NCBI GenBank assembly: GCA_020355945.1
Contig: CP070627.1
Span: forward strand, 1,846,754-1,852,983
Direction of reading: 5' to 3'
Origin: Candidatus Aminicenantota bacterium
GTDB taxonomy: Bacteria > Acidobacteriota > Aminicenantia > UBA2199
DNA: 6,230 bases
Below the pieces are notes generated by a model. It saw only the letters and a list, made by a program, of their open reading frames with translations, was not told the origin of the DNA and did no database searches. The position numbers and the translations under genes are program-made. Of the stretch, positions 1 to 6,170 are shown piece after piece; position 1 is the first letter of the stretch, and each line of letters begins with the position of its first letter.

Positions 1-942
1 CTCTTAAAAATACGGGAAGAGATCGGCAAACTTTCCACCAGCAGCATCAAATACTATTGTTACGGCCAGGAACCAGCCCCACCTCTCTATGACCCGGTGG
101 AAATCGGGGGTATATTTCCCGTGGACTACAGGGTCACCTATGACATTCACCAGGTCATCGCTCGAATCGTGGACAATTCGCTTTTCTGGGAACTATTCCC
201 CCATAAGGGCCGGGAAATCGTCACCGGTGTCGGTAGGATCAATGGCTTGTATGTAGGCATTATTGCCAACAACCAGAATTTAACCGAGCATTCGGTTCAT
301 CAAGGAGTCAAACGTCCTGGCGGGCTCCTGTACAGGGACGGTATTGCTAAAATGACCACCTTTTCCCGGGCCTGCAATAGTGATGGAATTCCCATCATAT
401 GGCTGCAAGACATTGCCGGGTTCGATATCGGGCCTGAAGCGGAAAAAACCGGGCTTTTGGGTTGGGGTTCCAATTTACTTTATACCAATTCCACCAACAC
501 CGTACCTGTGGTTACGATTTTATTAAGAAAAGCCTCAGGTGCCGGTTACTATGCCATGAACGGCAGACCCTACGAACCCATCGTGCAGTTGTCCACTCCC
601 CTCACCCGGTTAGCCGTTATGGAAGGAAGAACCCTGGCTATCGGTACGTTTCGGACTAAGTTGGATGATGATTTCAATATTGTCTCTACCAGCAACGAAG
701 AGTATGAGGCGATAAAAAAAGGTATGGACGAAGTAGAGCAGCGGATCACCCGGGACATGGACCCCATTCTTTCTGCCCGCCAACTGGACAGCGATGAAAT
801 TATCCTGATGCATGAATTGCGCTCCTACCTGGAAACCTTGATTGAAATGAGTTACCAGTGTATTGGTTACCGGCGGGTAAAAAATCCACGCATCTGGTCA
901 CTGCACGACATCGATGCCCTGGCCGGAAGTCAAGGAGTTTAA
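1..942 (+). CDS. Biotin-dependent acyl-CoA carboxylase/decarboxylase carboxyltransferase subunit (GcdA-like), 5' partial
   Basis: This is the C-terminal part (313 residues visible) of a carboxyltransferase that moves CO2 between carboxybiotin and an acyl-CoA in the cytoplasm. The frame is open to base 1, so the first in-frame GTG at 97 is internal; families of this type run about 510-590 residues, so perhaps 200-270 are missing. Visible marks are a VIARIVDNS block (from about residue 54), a [11 protein letters not shown] segment, and a glycine-rich [13 protein letters not shown] loop (window codons 179-191) that matches the oxyanion/CoA loop of methylcrotonyl- and propionyl-CoA carboxylase beta subunits. 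The [15 protein letters not shown] stretch and the C-terminal third recall glutaconyl-CoA decarboxylase alpha (GcdA). The biotin carrier starts 1 nt after its stop. The family call is secure; the substrate is not. 3-Methylcrotonyl-CoA is favoured from the neighbours and glutaconyl-CoA is the main alternative. Confidence 0.85.
   Translation, partial: LLKIREEIGKLSTSSIKYYCYGQEPAPPLYDPVEIGGIFPVDYRVTYDIHQVIARIVDNSLFWELFPHKGREIVTGVGRINGLYVGIIANNQNLTEHSVHQGVKRPGGLLYRDGIAKMTTFSRACNSDGIPIIWLQDIAGFDIGPEAEKTGLLGWGSNLLYTNSTNTVPVVTILLRKASGAGYYAMNGRPYEPIVQLSTPLTRLAVMEGRTLAIGTFRTKLDDDFNIVSTSNEEYEAIKKGMDEVEQRITRDMDPILSARQLDSDEIILMHELRSYLETLIEMSYQCIGYRRVKNPRIWSLHDIDALAGSQGV
932..937 (+). promoter_or_regulatory. 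Ribosome binding site that sets the start of the biotin carrier gene
   Basis: AAGGAG lies 6 nt before the ATG at 944, inside the last codons of the carboxyltransferase gene. An in-frame ATG at 914 lies upstream and has no comparable site, so 944 is the better start. The position suggests translational coupling of the two subunits. Confidence 0.75.
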
Positions 943-943
943 A

Positions 944-1546
944 ATGGCAGACACCAAATTGCTTATCCTGTCAGAATTGGAAGAAACCCAACAGCGGATT
1001 CTTGCCCCGGCAGCGGGGTATTATTCGGAGCGGCCGCAAACCGGTGCATTTCTCATCGGGGGCTCCTTCATCGGGAAACTCAAAATCCTGAATTCCTACT
1101 ATGACCTCTATTTACCCGAGGATGTCTACGGTCAGGTATGGGCTGAAGAAAAAACAGACCTGGTTATCCCTGTGGAGTATAGGCAGGAATTATTTCGCTT
1201 AAACCCGGAAAGAAGCCTGTTCGACAAACGGATAACAGTAACAGAGGTGGAATCCAAACTCAAAGAGGCTGAGATAGAGGCGCCTGGCGAAGGACACGTG
1301 GTCACCGCCTTTACCACTGGAATCTTTTATGCCAGGCCTTCACCGGATTCACCACCCTTTGTCACCCCGGGCCAGGAGATCGAAAAAGGAAAAGCCCTGG
1401 GACTGATCGAAGTAATGAAAACCTTTAACCATATTATTTTCCAGGGAACCGAAAATTCCGACAAAGGAAAAATTAAGAAAATTTATGTTAAAGACTCCCA
1501 GGAAGTTAAATTGGGAGAACCGTTGTTTTTAATAGAAGATATATAA
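944..1546 (+). CDS. Biotin carboxyl carrier protein with a degenerate second biotinyl-like domain
   Basis: This 200-residue protein carries the biotin arm that shuttles CO2 to the carboxyltransferase encoded just upstream. The C-terminal domain (about 115-200) is a classic biotinyl domain: an FYARPSPDSPPFV loop, the EVMKTFNHI motif with Lys159 as the predicted biotinylated residue, and a closing EVKLGEPLFLIED strand. The motif reads EVMK rather than the commoner EAMK. The N-terminal region (about 19-90) also looks like a barrel-sandwich domain: it begins APAAGYYSERPQTG and ends IPVEYRQELFRL, close to the PVEYGQPLF ending usual in such domains. Where EAMKM should stand it reads NSYYD (50-54), so it cannot carry biotin. 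There is no Ala/Pro-rich linker as in GcdC carriers. A longer start at 914 would add ten residues but lacks a good ribosome site. The stop codon overlaps the ribosome site of the next gene. Confidence 0.88.
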   Translation: MADTKLLILSELEETQQRILAPAAGYYSERPQTGAFLIGGSFIGKLKILNSYYDLYLPEDVYGQVWAEEKTDLVIPVEYRQELFRLNPERSLFDKRITVTEVESKLKEAEIEAPGEGHVVTAFTTGIFYARPSPDSPPFVTPGQEIEKGKALGLIEVMKTFNHIIFQGTENSDKGKIKKIYVKDSQEVKLGEPLFLIEDI

Positions 1547-1551
1547 GGAGG
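1544..1551 (+). promoter_or_regulatory. Strong Shine-Dalgarno overlapping the preceding stop codon
   Basis: TAAGGAGG contains the stop codon of the biotin carrier gene (1544-1546) and sits 6 nt before the ATG at 1558. It is a near-perfect anti-16S match, which predicts efficient, coupled translation of the dehydrogenase. Confidence 0.85.
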
Positions 1552-1557
1552 AACATT

Positions 1558-2724
1558 ATGTCGCTAAATTTTGATTTATCTGAAGAAGCAGTTATGATGA
1601 GGGATACAGTAAGAAGATTCGCGGAAGAAATTATCAAACCTAACGCTCGGGAACTGGACGAAAAAGAAGAGTTTTCCCCGGAAATCACCAAACAAATGGG
1701 GGAATTGGGTTTATTCGGGTTTTGTGTCCCTGAAGAATACGGGGGTAATGGTATCGGTTATGTTCCTTATATGGTAGCGGTTGAAGAGCTGGCCCGGGTA
1801 GACGGCTCTCAAGCAATCACAGTAGCGGCACATAACTCATTAGGGATCAGTCCGCTCAATAATTTTGGCAATGAAGAACAGAAAAAGAAATATCTTCCCC
1901 AATTATGCACCGGTGACAAAGTATGGGGATTCGGTCTCACCGAAGCCGAAGCCGGTTCCGATGCAGGCGGGACCAAAACAAAAGCCGTGAAAGATGGAAA
2001 TGAGTGGGTGATCAACGGTTCCAAAATGTTTATCACCAACGCCTCCACCGATACCTGCTTAGGGGTGACCGTTCAAGCGATTACCGGAAAACGACCGGAT
2101 GGCAAAAAAGAATATACCTGTTTCATTGTTGAAAACGGGACCAAAGGATTTGAAGGCAAAACCCTGCACGATAAGATGTTGTGGAGAGCTTCTATCACTT
2201 CGGAGCTCTTTTTTGAAGATGTCCGCGTGCCGGAAAAAAACATGCTGGGTAAACAGGGCGAAGGGTTTCACCAGATGCTGGATACCCTGGACAGGGGCAG
2301 GTTATCCATAGCCGCCATGGGACTGGGATGCGCTCAGGGTGCCTATGAACTGGCATTAAAATATGCCAAAGATAGAAAACAATTCGGTAAATCGATTTCC
2401 ACCTTTCAAGCCGTTGCCTTTAAATTGGCAGACATGCATGTGGAAATTGAAGCTGCCAGGAATTTACTTTACAAAGCCGCCTGGCTCTGCGACCAGGGCA
2501 GGGATGAGTATAAAAAATATGCTTCCATGGCAAAACTGTATTGTTCGGAAGTGGCTCACCGCTGCGTTAATCAGGGCGTGCAAATACACGGCGGCTACGG
2601 CCTCATGAAAGAGTATGATATCGAGCGATTTTATCGGGACCAGAAAGTCCTGGAAATCGGAGAAGGCACCTCTGAAATCCTGCGCCTGGTCATATCCCGG
2701 TACATCGGATGTTATAACGTTTAG
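1558..2724 (+). CDS. Acyl-CoA dehydrogenase (short-chain/butyryl-CoA dehydrogenase type)
   Basis: This 388-residue FAD flavoenzyme introduces the alpha-beta double bond into an acyl-CoA and passes electrons to ETF. Length and both family signatures are intact. GLTEAEAGSDAGG (126-138) is the FAD/substrate signature, and QIHGGYGL followed by E352, R357 and D361 is the second. The likely catalytic base is Glu369 in IGEGTSEI, the place used by short-chain and butyryl-CoA dehydrogenases. By my alignment from memory, the glutamate that isovaleryl-CoA dehydrogenase uses instead, in its LDLERL segment, is a Gly here (LDRGRL), and the substrate-carboxylate arginine of glutaryl-CoA dehydrogenase is an Ala. 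Neither specialised activity is therefore marked by its diagnostic residue. Operon position suggests it makes the enoyl-CoA that the carboxylase upstream accepts. Family assignment is firm, substrate open. Confidence 0.93.
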   Translation: MSLNFDLSEEAVMMRDTVRRFAEEIIKPNARELDEKEEFSPEITKQMGELGLFGFCVPEEYGGNGIGYVPYMVAVEELARVDGSQAITVAAHNSLGISPLNNFGNEEQKKKYLPQLCTGDKVWGFGLTEAEAGSDAGGTKTKAVKDGNEWVINGSKMFITNASTDTCLGVTVQAITGKRPDGKKEYTCFIVENGTKGFEGKTLHDKMLWRASITSELFFEDVRVPEKNMLGKQGEGFHQMLDTLDRGRLSIAAMGLGCAQGAYELALKYAKDRKQFGKSISTFQAVAFKLADMHVEIEAARNLLYKAAWLCDQGRDEYKKYASMAKLYCSEVAHRCVNQGVQIHGGYGLMKEYDIERFYRDQKVLEIGEGTSEILRLVISRYIGCYNV

Positions 2725-2770
2725 CCACAGAGGACACAGAGATCACAGAGGGGAAGCACAAGGTGAAAAA
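2722..2770 (+). repeat. Dispersed CACAGAG-type repeat, copy 1
   Basis: The segment starts at the TAG stop of the dehydrogenase and holds three tandem 9-base units of CACAGAGNN (2726-2752), then GGAAGCACAA and GGTGAAAA. A similar segment of nearly equal length begins at the stop codon of the next gene. Repeats of this composition are, from memory, scattered between genes in several repeat-rich bacterial lineages. It fills most of the 62-nt gap inside the operon. It has no hairpin or T-run, so it is not an obvious terminator. Confidence 0.65.
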
Positions 2771-2786
2771 AGAAGTGGAGTAGATT

Positions 2787-3578
2787 ATGAACAAAAATTA
2801 TGAAACCCTTAAATATGAGATCAAAGATCGTATTATTACTATTTGGCTAAATCGGCCGGAAGTTCACAATGCCTTTAATAACACCATGTTAACTGATTTG
2901 GTGGATATATTGGAAGCTGTGGATCAATCCGATGACATCCGGGTAGTCATCTTTACCGGGGAAGGCAAATCTTTTTCAGCCGGTGCGGATTTGAACTGGA
3001 TGAAAGAGATGATTGATTACACCTATGAAGAAAACATAAAAGATTCCGAATTGATAGCGAAAGTTTTTTATAAGATTTATACTCTCAAGAAGCCGGTTAT
3101 ATCAGCCATCAATGGGGCCACCATCGGCGGCGGCATGGGATTTGTCGGTGCTTCTGACATGGTCATCGCCTCTGAGAAAGCGAAGTTCAGCCTTTCCGAG
3201 GTAAGAATCGGCATGGTACCGGCTTGCATATCCCCTTATCTGATCAAACGAGTCGGAGAAGGTGTATTAAAAGAGTTATTTATTTCAGGGATGCGATTTG
3301 GTCCGGACAAGGCATTGGAAATCCACCTTATCAATTACAAAGTAGAGCATGAGAAGTTATTGTCATTTGCCATGGAAAAGGCGAAGGATCTACTCCTTTG
3401 CGGACCCAATGCTATAGGGGTCTGCAAGCAGCTTTTCGTTAAAGTACCGGAGATGGACTTAAAGGCAGCATACGATCATACCACAGAAGTGGTGGCCCGG
3501 CAGCGGGTTTCCGCTGAAGCCCAGGAAGGCATGAAAGCTTTTTTAGAAAAACGAAAACCCGGCTGGCAGGGAAATTAG
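2787..3578 (+). CDS. Enoyl-CoA hydratase/isomerase family protein, methylglutaconyl-CoA hydratase (LiuC/AtuE)-like
   Basis: This 263-residue crotonase-fold enzyme is of usual length. The oxyanion-hole elements are FSAGADLNWM (63-72) and IGGGMGF (113-119). Of the two catalytic glutamates of rat enoyl-CoA hydratase, the one at 144 corresponds to Gly118 here, while the one at 164 is kept as Glu138. Loss of the first together with the LSEVRIGMVPACISP block (136-150) resembles, from memory, LiuC and AtuE, which hydrate 3-methylglutaconyl-CoA and its isoprenoid homologue. Following a carboxyltransferase, biotin carrier and dehydrogenase, that role would complete the steps from isovaleryl-CoA to HMG-CoA. 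An isomerase or another crotonase activity cannot be excluded. ATG 2787 is preceded by GGAG (2777-2780) at 6 nt, weaker than the site of the gene before it. No HMG-CoA lyase follows. Confidence 0.88.
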   Translation: MNKNYETLKYEIKDRIITIWLNRPEVHNAFNNTMLTDLVDILEAVDQSDDIRVVIFTGEGKSFSAGADLNWMKEMIDYTYEENIKDSELIAKVFYKIYTLKKPVISAINGATIGGGMGFVGASDMVIASEKAKFSLSEVRIGMVPACISPYLIKRVGEGVLKELFISGMRFGPDKALEIHLINYKVEHEKLLSFAMEKAKDLLLCGPNAIGVCKQLFVKVPEMDLKAAYDHTTEVVARQRVSAEAQEGMKAFLEKRKPGWQGN

Positions 3579-3625
3579 CCACAAAGGAACACGAAGATAC
3601 ACAAAAAACACCAATTGGTGAAAAT
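3576..3625 (+). repeat. Dispersed CACAGAG-type repeat, copy 2, diverged
   Basis: This copy begins at the TAG stop of the hydratase gene with TTAGCCACAAAGG, matching TTAGCCACAGAGG of the first copy, and ends with the same GGTGAAAA after nearly the same distance. The 9-base periodicity has decayed (CACAAAGGAA, CACGAAGAT). Near its end lies a perfect 12-base palindrome, CACCAATTGGTG (3609-3620), which the first copy lacks. Confidence 0.55.
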
Positions 3626-3671
3626 GATTTAATCAAATCCATAAAAAAATCATTGGAGAGATAAAAAAAGC

Positions 3672-3701
3672 TTGACATTTTATAGTGAAATAGTGTATAA
3701 A
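3672..3701 (+). promoter_or_regulatory. Predicted sigma70 promoter of the radical SAM gene
   Basis: A perfect -35 TTGACA (3672-3677) is followed after 18 nt by TATAAA (3696-3701). Transcription would begin near 3708, giving a leader of about 28 nt. A TAAGG ribosome site (3724-3728) sits 7 nt before the ATG at 3736. The gene is therefore probably transcribed separately from the acyl-CoA operon. Confidence 0.72.
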
Positions 3702-3735
3702 TGTTTCTTGAATATTTTATATATAAGGCAATTTA

Positions 3736-5214
3736 ATGAAAGTACTATTAATCTATCCGAAATACCCGGAGACCTTTTGGAGTTTTAAATATGCGTTGAA
3801 ATTTATTTCCAAAAAGGCAGCCTTCCCTCCCCTGGGTCTACTGACCGTTGCAGCAATGCTGCCGCGGGAATGGGAGAAAAAACTGGTAGACATGAATGCG
3901 ACTCATTTAACAGACGCCCACCTGGATTGGGCTGACCTGGTATTTATCAGCGCCATGGCAACCCAAAAAAAATCAACACTGGAAACGATCCAAAAATGTA
4001 AATCAAAAGGGCTCAAGGTAGTCGCTGGTGGGCCTTTGTTTACCACCCAAAGCAGCGAATTTGATTCTGTAGACCACCTGGTTCTAAACGAAGCCGAAGA
4101 AACCCTGGCTGATTTATTGAAAGACCTGGAAAATCAATGTGCCCGGCATATATATAGGCATCAAAATTGGCCGGATATCCAAAAAAGCCCCTGCCCGGAT
4201 TGGCAGCTTATCAACATGAACAGGTACGAATCAATGAGCATCCAGTATTCCCGCGGCTGCCCCTTTAACTGTGAATTCTGCGATGTTCGTGTCCTGAATG
4301 GAAAAAAAACCCGCAGGAAAAGTAAAGATCAAGTTTTAGAGGAACTGGAAGCTATATACCAAAAGGGATGGCGAGGTGCTGTTTTTTTTGGGGATGATAA
4401 TTTCATTGGTAACCGGGTTGTTTTAAAGAAACACCTGCTTCCCGCCCTGGTGGATTGGATGAATCAAAAAAAACACCCCTTCCATTTCTTCACGGAAGTA
4501 TCCATTAACCTGGCTGATGATGAAGAATTGATGCAATTAATGGCCAGGGCCGGGTTTGATAAAGTCTTTGTTGGCATTGAAACTCCCCATGAAGAAAGCC
4601 TGACAGAATGCAACAAATATACTAACAAAAACCGGGACTTGATCGCCAATGTAAAAAAAATCCAGAACCACGGGCTTGAAGTCCAGGGAGGATTTATCAT
4701 TGGTTTCGATCATGACCCCCCTTCAATTTTTGAAAAGCAAATTCGCTTTATCGAACAAAGTGGGATTGTCACGGCAATGGTGGGATTGCTGACAGCAGTT
4801 CGAGGCACCCGCCTTTACCAGCGCCTGAAAAAAGAAAATCGATTGCTTTCCGTTTCTTCCGGTAATAACACGGACTTTTCACTCAATTTCATCCCTAAAA
4901 TGAATATGGAAACACTGATAAACGGATACAAAAATGTTCTGAAAACCATTTATTCACCCAAATATTATTACAAACGAGTGATTGTTTTCTTAAAAGAATT
5001 TAAACCCTTTTTAATAAAGAGAAAGACAAAGTTCCCTCTGTCTTACCTGTGGGCATTCTTCAAATCTATCTGGCGGCTGGGCATCATCGGCAAGGAGAGA
5101 TTATATTATTGGAAACTCCTTTTTTGGACAATCTGGCGCCGGCCTCGCCTAATCGGTCAGGCTGTTAAATTTGCCATTTTCGGCTTCCATTTCCGAAAAA
5201 TCTTCGGTATCTGA
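3736..5214 (+). CDS. B12-binding-domain radical SAM protein (DUF4070-like C-terminus), function unknown
   Basis: This 492-residue protein has the three-part layout of cobalamin-type radical SAM enzymes. Residues 1 to about 140 form a Rossmann-like B12-binding domain with FPPLGLLTVAAMLP (30-43) and VVAGGP (95-100); the DxHxxG histidine motif is absent. The radical SAM core starts at SRGCPFNCEFC, with Cys175, Cys179 and Cys182 as the predicted 4Fe-4S ligands, then FFGDDNFIG (217-225) and VFVGIETPHEESL (277-289). The C-terminal region from about 300 resembles DUF4070, seen in hopanoid methylases such as HpnP and many uncharacterised relatives. The last 90 residues are very basic and aromatic, with an FFKSIWRLG...YYWKLLFWTIWRRP pattern that suggests membrane association. 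It stands alone behind its own promoter with no substrate gene nearby, so a methylase role is only a possibility. Its stop lies 5 nt from that of convergent cutA. Confidence 0.9.
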   Translation: MKVLLIYPKYPETFWSFKYALKFISKKAAFPPLGLLTVAAMLPREWEKKLVDMNATHLTDAHLDWADLVFISAMATQKKSTLETIQKCKSKGLKVVAGGPLFTTQSSEFDSVDHLVLNEAEETLADLLKDLENQCARHIYRHQNWPDIQKSPCPDWQLINMNRYESMSIQYSRGCPFNCEFCDVRVLNGKKTRRKSKDQVLEELEAIYQKGWRGAVFFGDDNFIGNRVVLKKHLLPALVDWMNQKKHPFHFFTEVSINLADDEELMQLMARAGFDKVFVGIETPHEESLTECNKYTNKNRDLIANVKKIQNHGLEVQGGFIIGFDHDPPSIFEKQIRFIEQSGIVTAMVGLLTAVRGTRLYQRLKKENRLLSVSSGNNTDFSLNFIPKMNMETLINGYKNVLKTIYSPKYYYKRVIVFLKEFKPFLIKRKTKFPLSYLWAFFKSIWRLGIIGKERLYYWKLLFWTIWRRPRLIGQAVKFAIFGFHFRKIFGI

Positions 5215-5219
5215 AGAAT

Positions 5220-5540
5220 TTACACTCTTACCACTTGAGTTATCCAATCCAGGTAATCTTTTTTGCCTTGCAGGATGGGTAAAGCGATGATTTCCGGTAC
5301 TTCATAGGGATGCAATGTTTTTATGCTTTCTTCAACCTGTGGATAAAGGTTTTTTCGAGTTTTGATCACACAATACCATTCCTGTGCATTTTCGATTTTC
5401 CCTTTCCATTCATAGATACTGGTAATTGGCCCTGACACCTGCACGCATGCGGCTAGTTTTTGCTCCACCAGTTTTTCCGCGATTTGCATGGCTAACTCTT
5501 TGGAATCGGTGGTGGTTGTAATTTGTAAAAATTCACTCAT
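5220..5540 (-). CDS. cutA: Divalent cation tolerance protein CutA
   Basis: This 106-residue protein matches the CutA1 family over its whole length. CutA1 proteins are small cytoplasmic trimers with a ferredoxin-like fold. Recognisable blocks are TTTDSKELA (8-16), KLAACVQ (28-34), SIYEWKGKI (41-49), CVIKT (57-61) and the near-invariant HPYEVPEIIALPI (77-89), followed by YLDWI (96-100). The ATG at 5540 is chosen because it gives family length and has AAGGA ribosome sites just upstream (5545-5553). A longer reading from a TTG at 5612 would add 24 residues, but that TTG is the -35 box of the promoter. CutA was named for copper tolerance in E. coli, yet its real role is unsettled, and no metal-transport gene is near. 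Confidence 0.95.
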   Translation of the reverse strand: MSEFLQITTTTDSKELAMQIAEKLVEQKLAACVQVSGPITSIYEWKGKIENAQEWYCVIKTRKNLYPQVEESIKTLHPYEVPEIIALPILQGKKDYLDWITQVVRV

Positions 5541-5583
5541 TGTTTCCTTCCTTATTATTACTAAACATTTTAACCATGCTTGT

Positions 5584-5612
5584 ATTTTAGAAAAAATACA
5601 AACGAATGTCAA
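5584..5612 (-). promoter_or_regulatory. Predicted sigma70 promoter of cutA
   Basis: On the minus strand a perfect TTGACA (5612-5607) and TAAAAT (5589-5584) are separated by 17 nt, the ideal spacing. Transcription would begin near 5577, giving a leader of about 37 nt ahead of the ATG at 5540. Confidence 0.78.
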
Positions 5613-5656
5613 TAATTCACAGCAGTTCGATCATGCGGCGAGCCTCACCCGCCTCC

Positions 5657-5741
5657 AAGTGGATTTCGTTCCACTTTTTATAACTCAAAAAGTGGAATGC
5701 AATCCCATTTTGCCCTATTTTAAATGGGAATGCAATACGCG
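5657..5741. repeat. Tandem palindromic units of about 33 bp
   Basis: Three related units start at 5657, 5690 and 5722 with AAGTGGA, AAGTGGA and AAATGGG. Between them form two perfect hairpins: TTCCACTTTTT (5669-5679) with AAAAAGTGGAA (5687-5697), and TCCCATTT (5703-5710) with AAATGGGA (5722-5729). Each is followed by the direct repeat GGAATGCAAT (5694-5703 and 5727-5736). An alternative stem pairs AAGTGGA (5657-5663) with TCCACTT (5670-5676) and would exclude the first hairpin. Confidence 0.75.
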
Positions 5742-5753
5742 AGAAGAAAATTC

Positions 5754-5781
5754 CAAATTACAAATCACAAATTACAAACAA
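5754..5781. repeat. Four tandem heptamers CAAATTA-like
   Basis: Four consecutive 7-base units read CAAATTA, CAAATCA, CAAATTA and CAAACAA. Such AT-rich runs recur between genes in repeat-rich bacterial genomes (from memory). No function is implied. Confidence 0.6.
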
Positions 5782-5874
5782 AAAAACCAAAGGCGATCAT
5801 GGTTTGCATCAAGATTCTTTTAGGCTGCAGAACAGAGCCGTCTTAATCAAAAGTTTTCGCGGAGAGTGGCGGGT

Positions 5875-5910
5875 CCAGGGGGGCAGTTTTTTCAAAAAGC
5901 GCCCCCCTGG
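5875..5910. repeat. GC-rich 10-bp hairpin
   Basis: CCAGGGGGGC (5875-5884) pairs perfectly with GCCCCCCTGG (5901-5910). The 16-nt loop has T6 and A5 runs that could pair further. No T-run follows on the plus strand and no A-run precedes on it, so it is not a standard terminator in either direction. Confidence 0.75.
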
Positions 5911-5967
5911 CTGCCGGAGGCAAGAACAGAGTACTCCTCAAGAGTAGATAAAATACTTAATATAATG

Positions 5968-6020
5968 CGAATGGGCAATTGTAAATATTCTCTAAAGTTC
6001 TTTCCATTATTGCCCATTCG
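5968..6020. repeat. 12-bp perfect inverted repeat with a 29-nt spacer
   Basis: CGAATGGGCAAT (5968-5979) is the exact reverse complement of ATTGCCCATTCG (6009-6020). The spacer is AT-rich and unpaired by eye. The arms could form a long hairpin in RNA or be the ends of a small element. Confidence 0.7.
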
Positions 6021-6034
6021 TGATACGCGCCGGG

Positions 6035-6090
6035 CTTCTCAAGATTGACCGGACGCATTGCTTTAAAGTGCTCCGTCCGGCATAAAGTCC
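6035..6090 (+). repeat. 56-bp hairpin element, copy A
   Basis: The element opens with CTTCTCAAGATTGACCG (6035-6051) and contains a hairpin of CCGGACG (6049-6055) with CGTCCGG (6074-6080). A second copy lies on the opposite strand at 6171-6226, identical at 45 of 56 ungapped positions by hand count. Changes in the stem are compensated. Confidence 0.78.
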
Positions 6091-6170
6091 TGAAATAATA
6101 AAACCTGCGCAGCACAAATTAATAATATTCACTCATTGAAGCTTAAATATATTGAAAGAGAGAGCATTTA

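Noticed and set aside
97..942. GTG at 97 as the start of the carboxyltransferase
   Set aside because: The frame is open through base 1 and codes for plausible carboxyltransferase sequence upstream, so the gene is cut by the window edge.
914..943. Earlier ATG for the biotin carrier
   Set aside because: It overlaps the preceding gene by 29 bases and lacks a ribosome site, while ATG 944 has AAGGAG at 6 nt.
2615..2803. Open frame crossing the end of the dehydrogenase gene
   Set aside because: Its HRGHRDHRG product is the translation of the CACAGAG repeat and overlaps two real genes.
3609..3656. Terminator after the acyl-CoA operon
   Set aside because: AATGATTT (3623-3630) and AAATCATT (3647-3654) can pair, and CACCAATTGGTG is a palindrome, but the stems are AT-rich and no T-run follows.
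5541..5612. N-terminal extension of CutA from a TTG codon
   Set aside because: The TTG belongs to the -35 box of a consensus-like promoter, and the extension exceeds the usual family length.
5657..5741. CRISPR array
   Set aside because: The units are diverged, palindromic and adjacent with no constant repeat and unique spacer pattern, and no cas gene is present.
5488..5823. 111-codon plus-strand open frame
   Set aside because: It lies antisense to the start of cutA and then runs through hairpins and AT-rich heptamers; the product has no recognisable family character.
5934..5943. Third copy of the 56-bp hairpin element
   Set aside because: CTCCTCAAGA matches the first ten bases at nine positions, but the similarity stops there and no stem follows.
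5938..5966. Promoter with TATAAT at 5961
   Set aside because: The -10 is perfect but the best -35 at 17 nt (TCAAGA) matches only half the consensus, and no gene follows in the window.
5866..6048. 60-codon plus-strand open frame
   Set aside because: It spans two palindromes and ends in the hairpin element; no ribosome site or protein-like sequence is seen.
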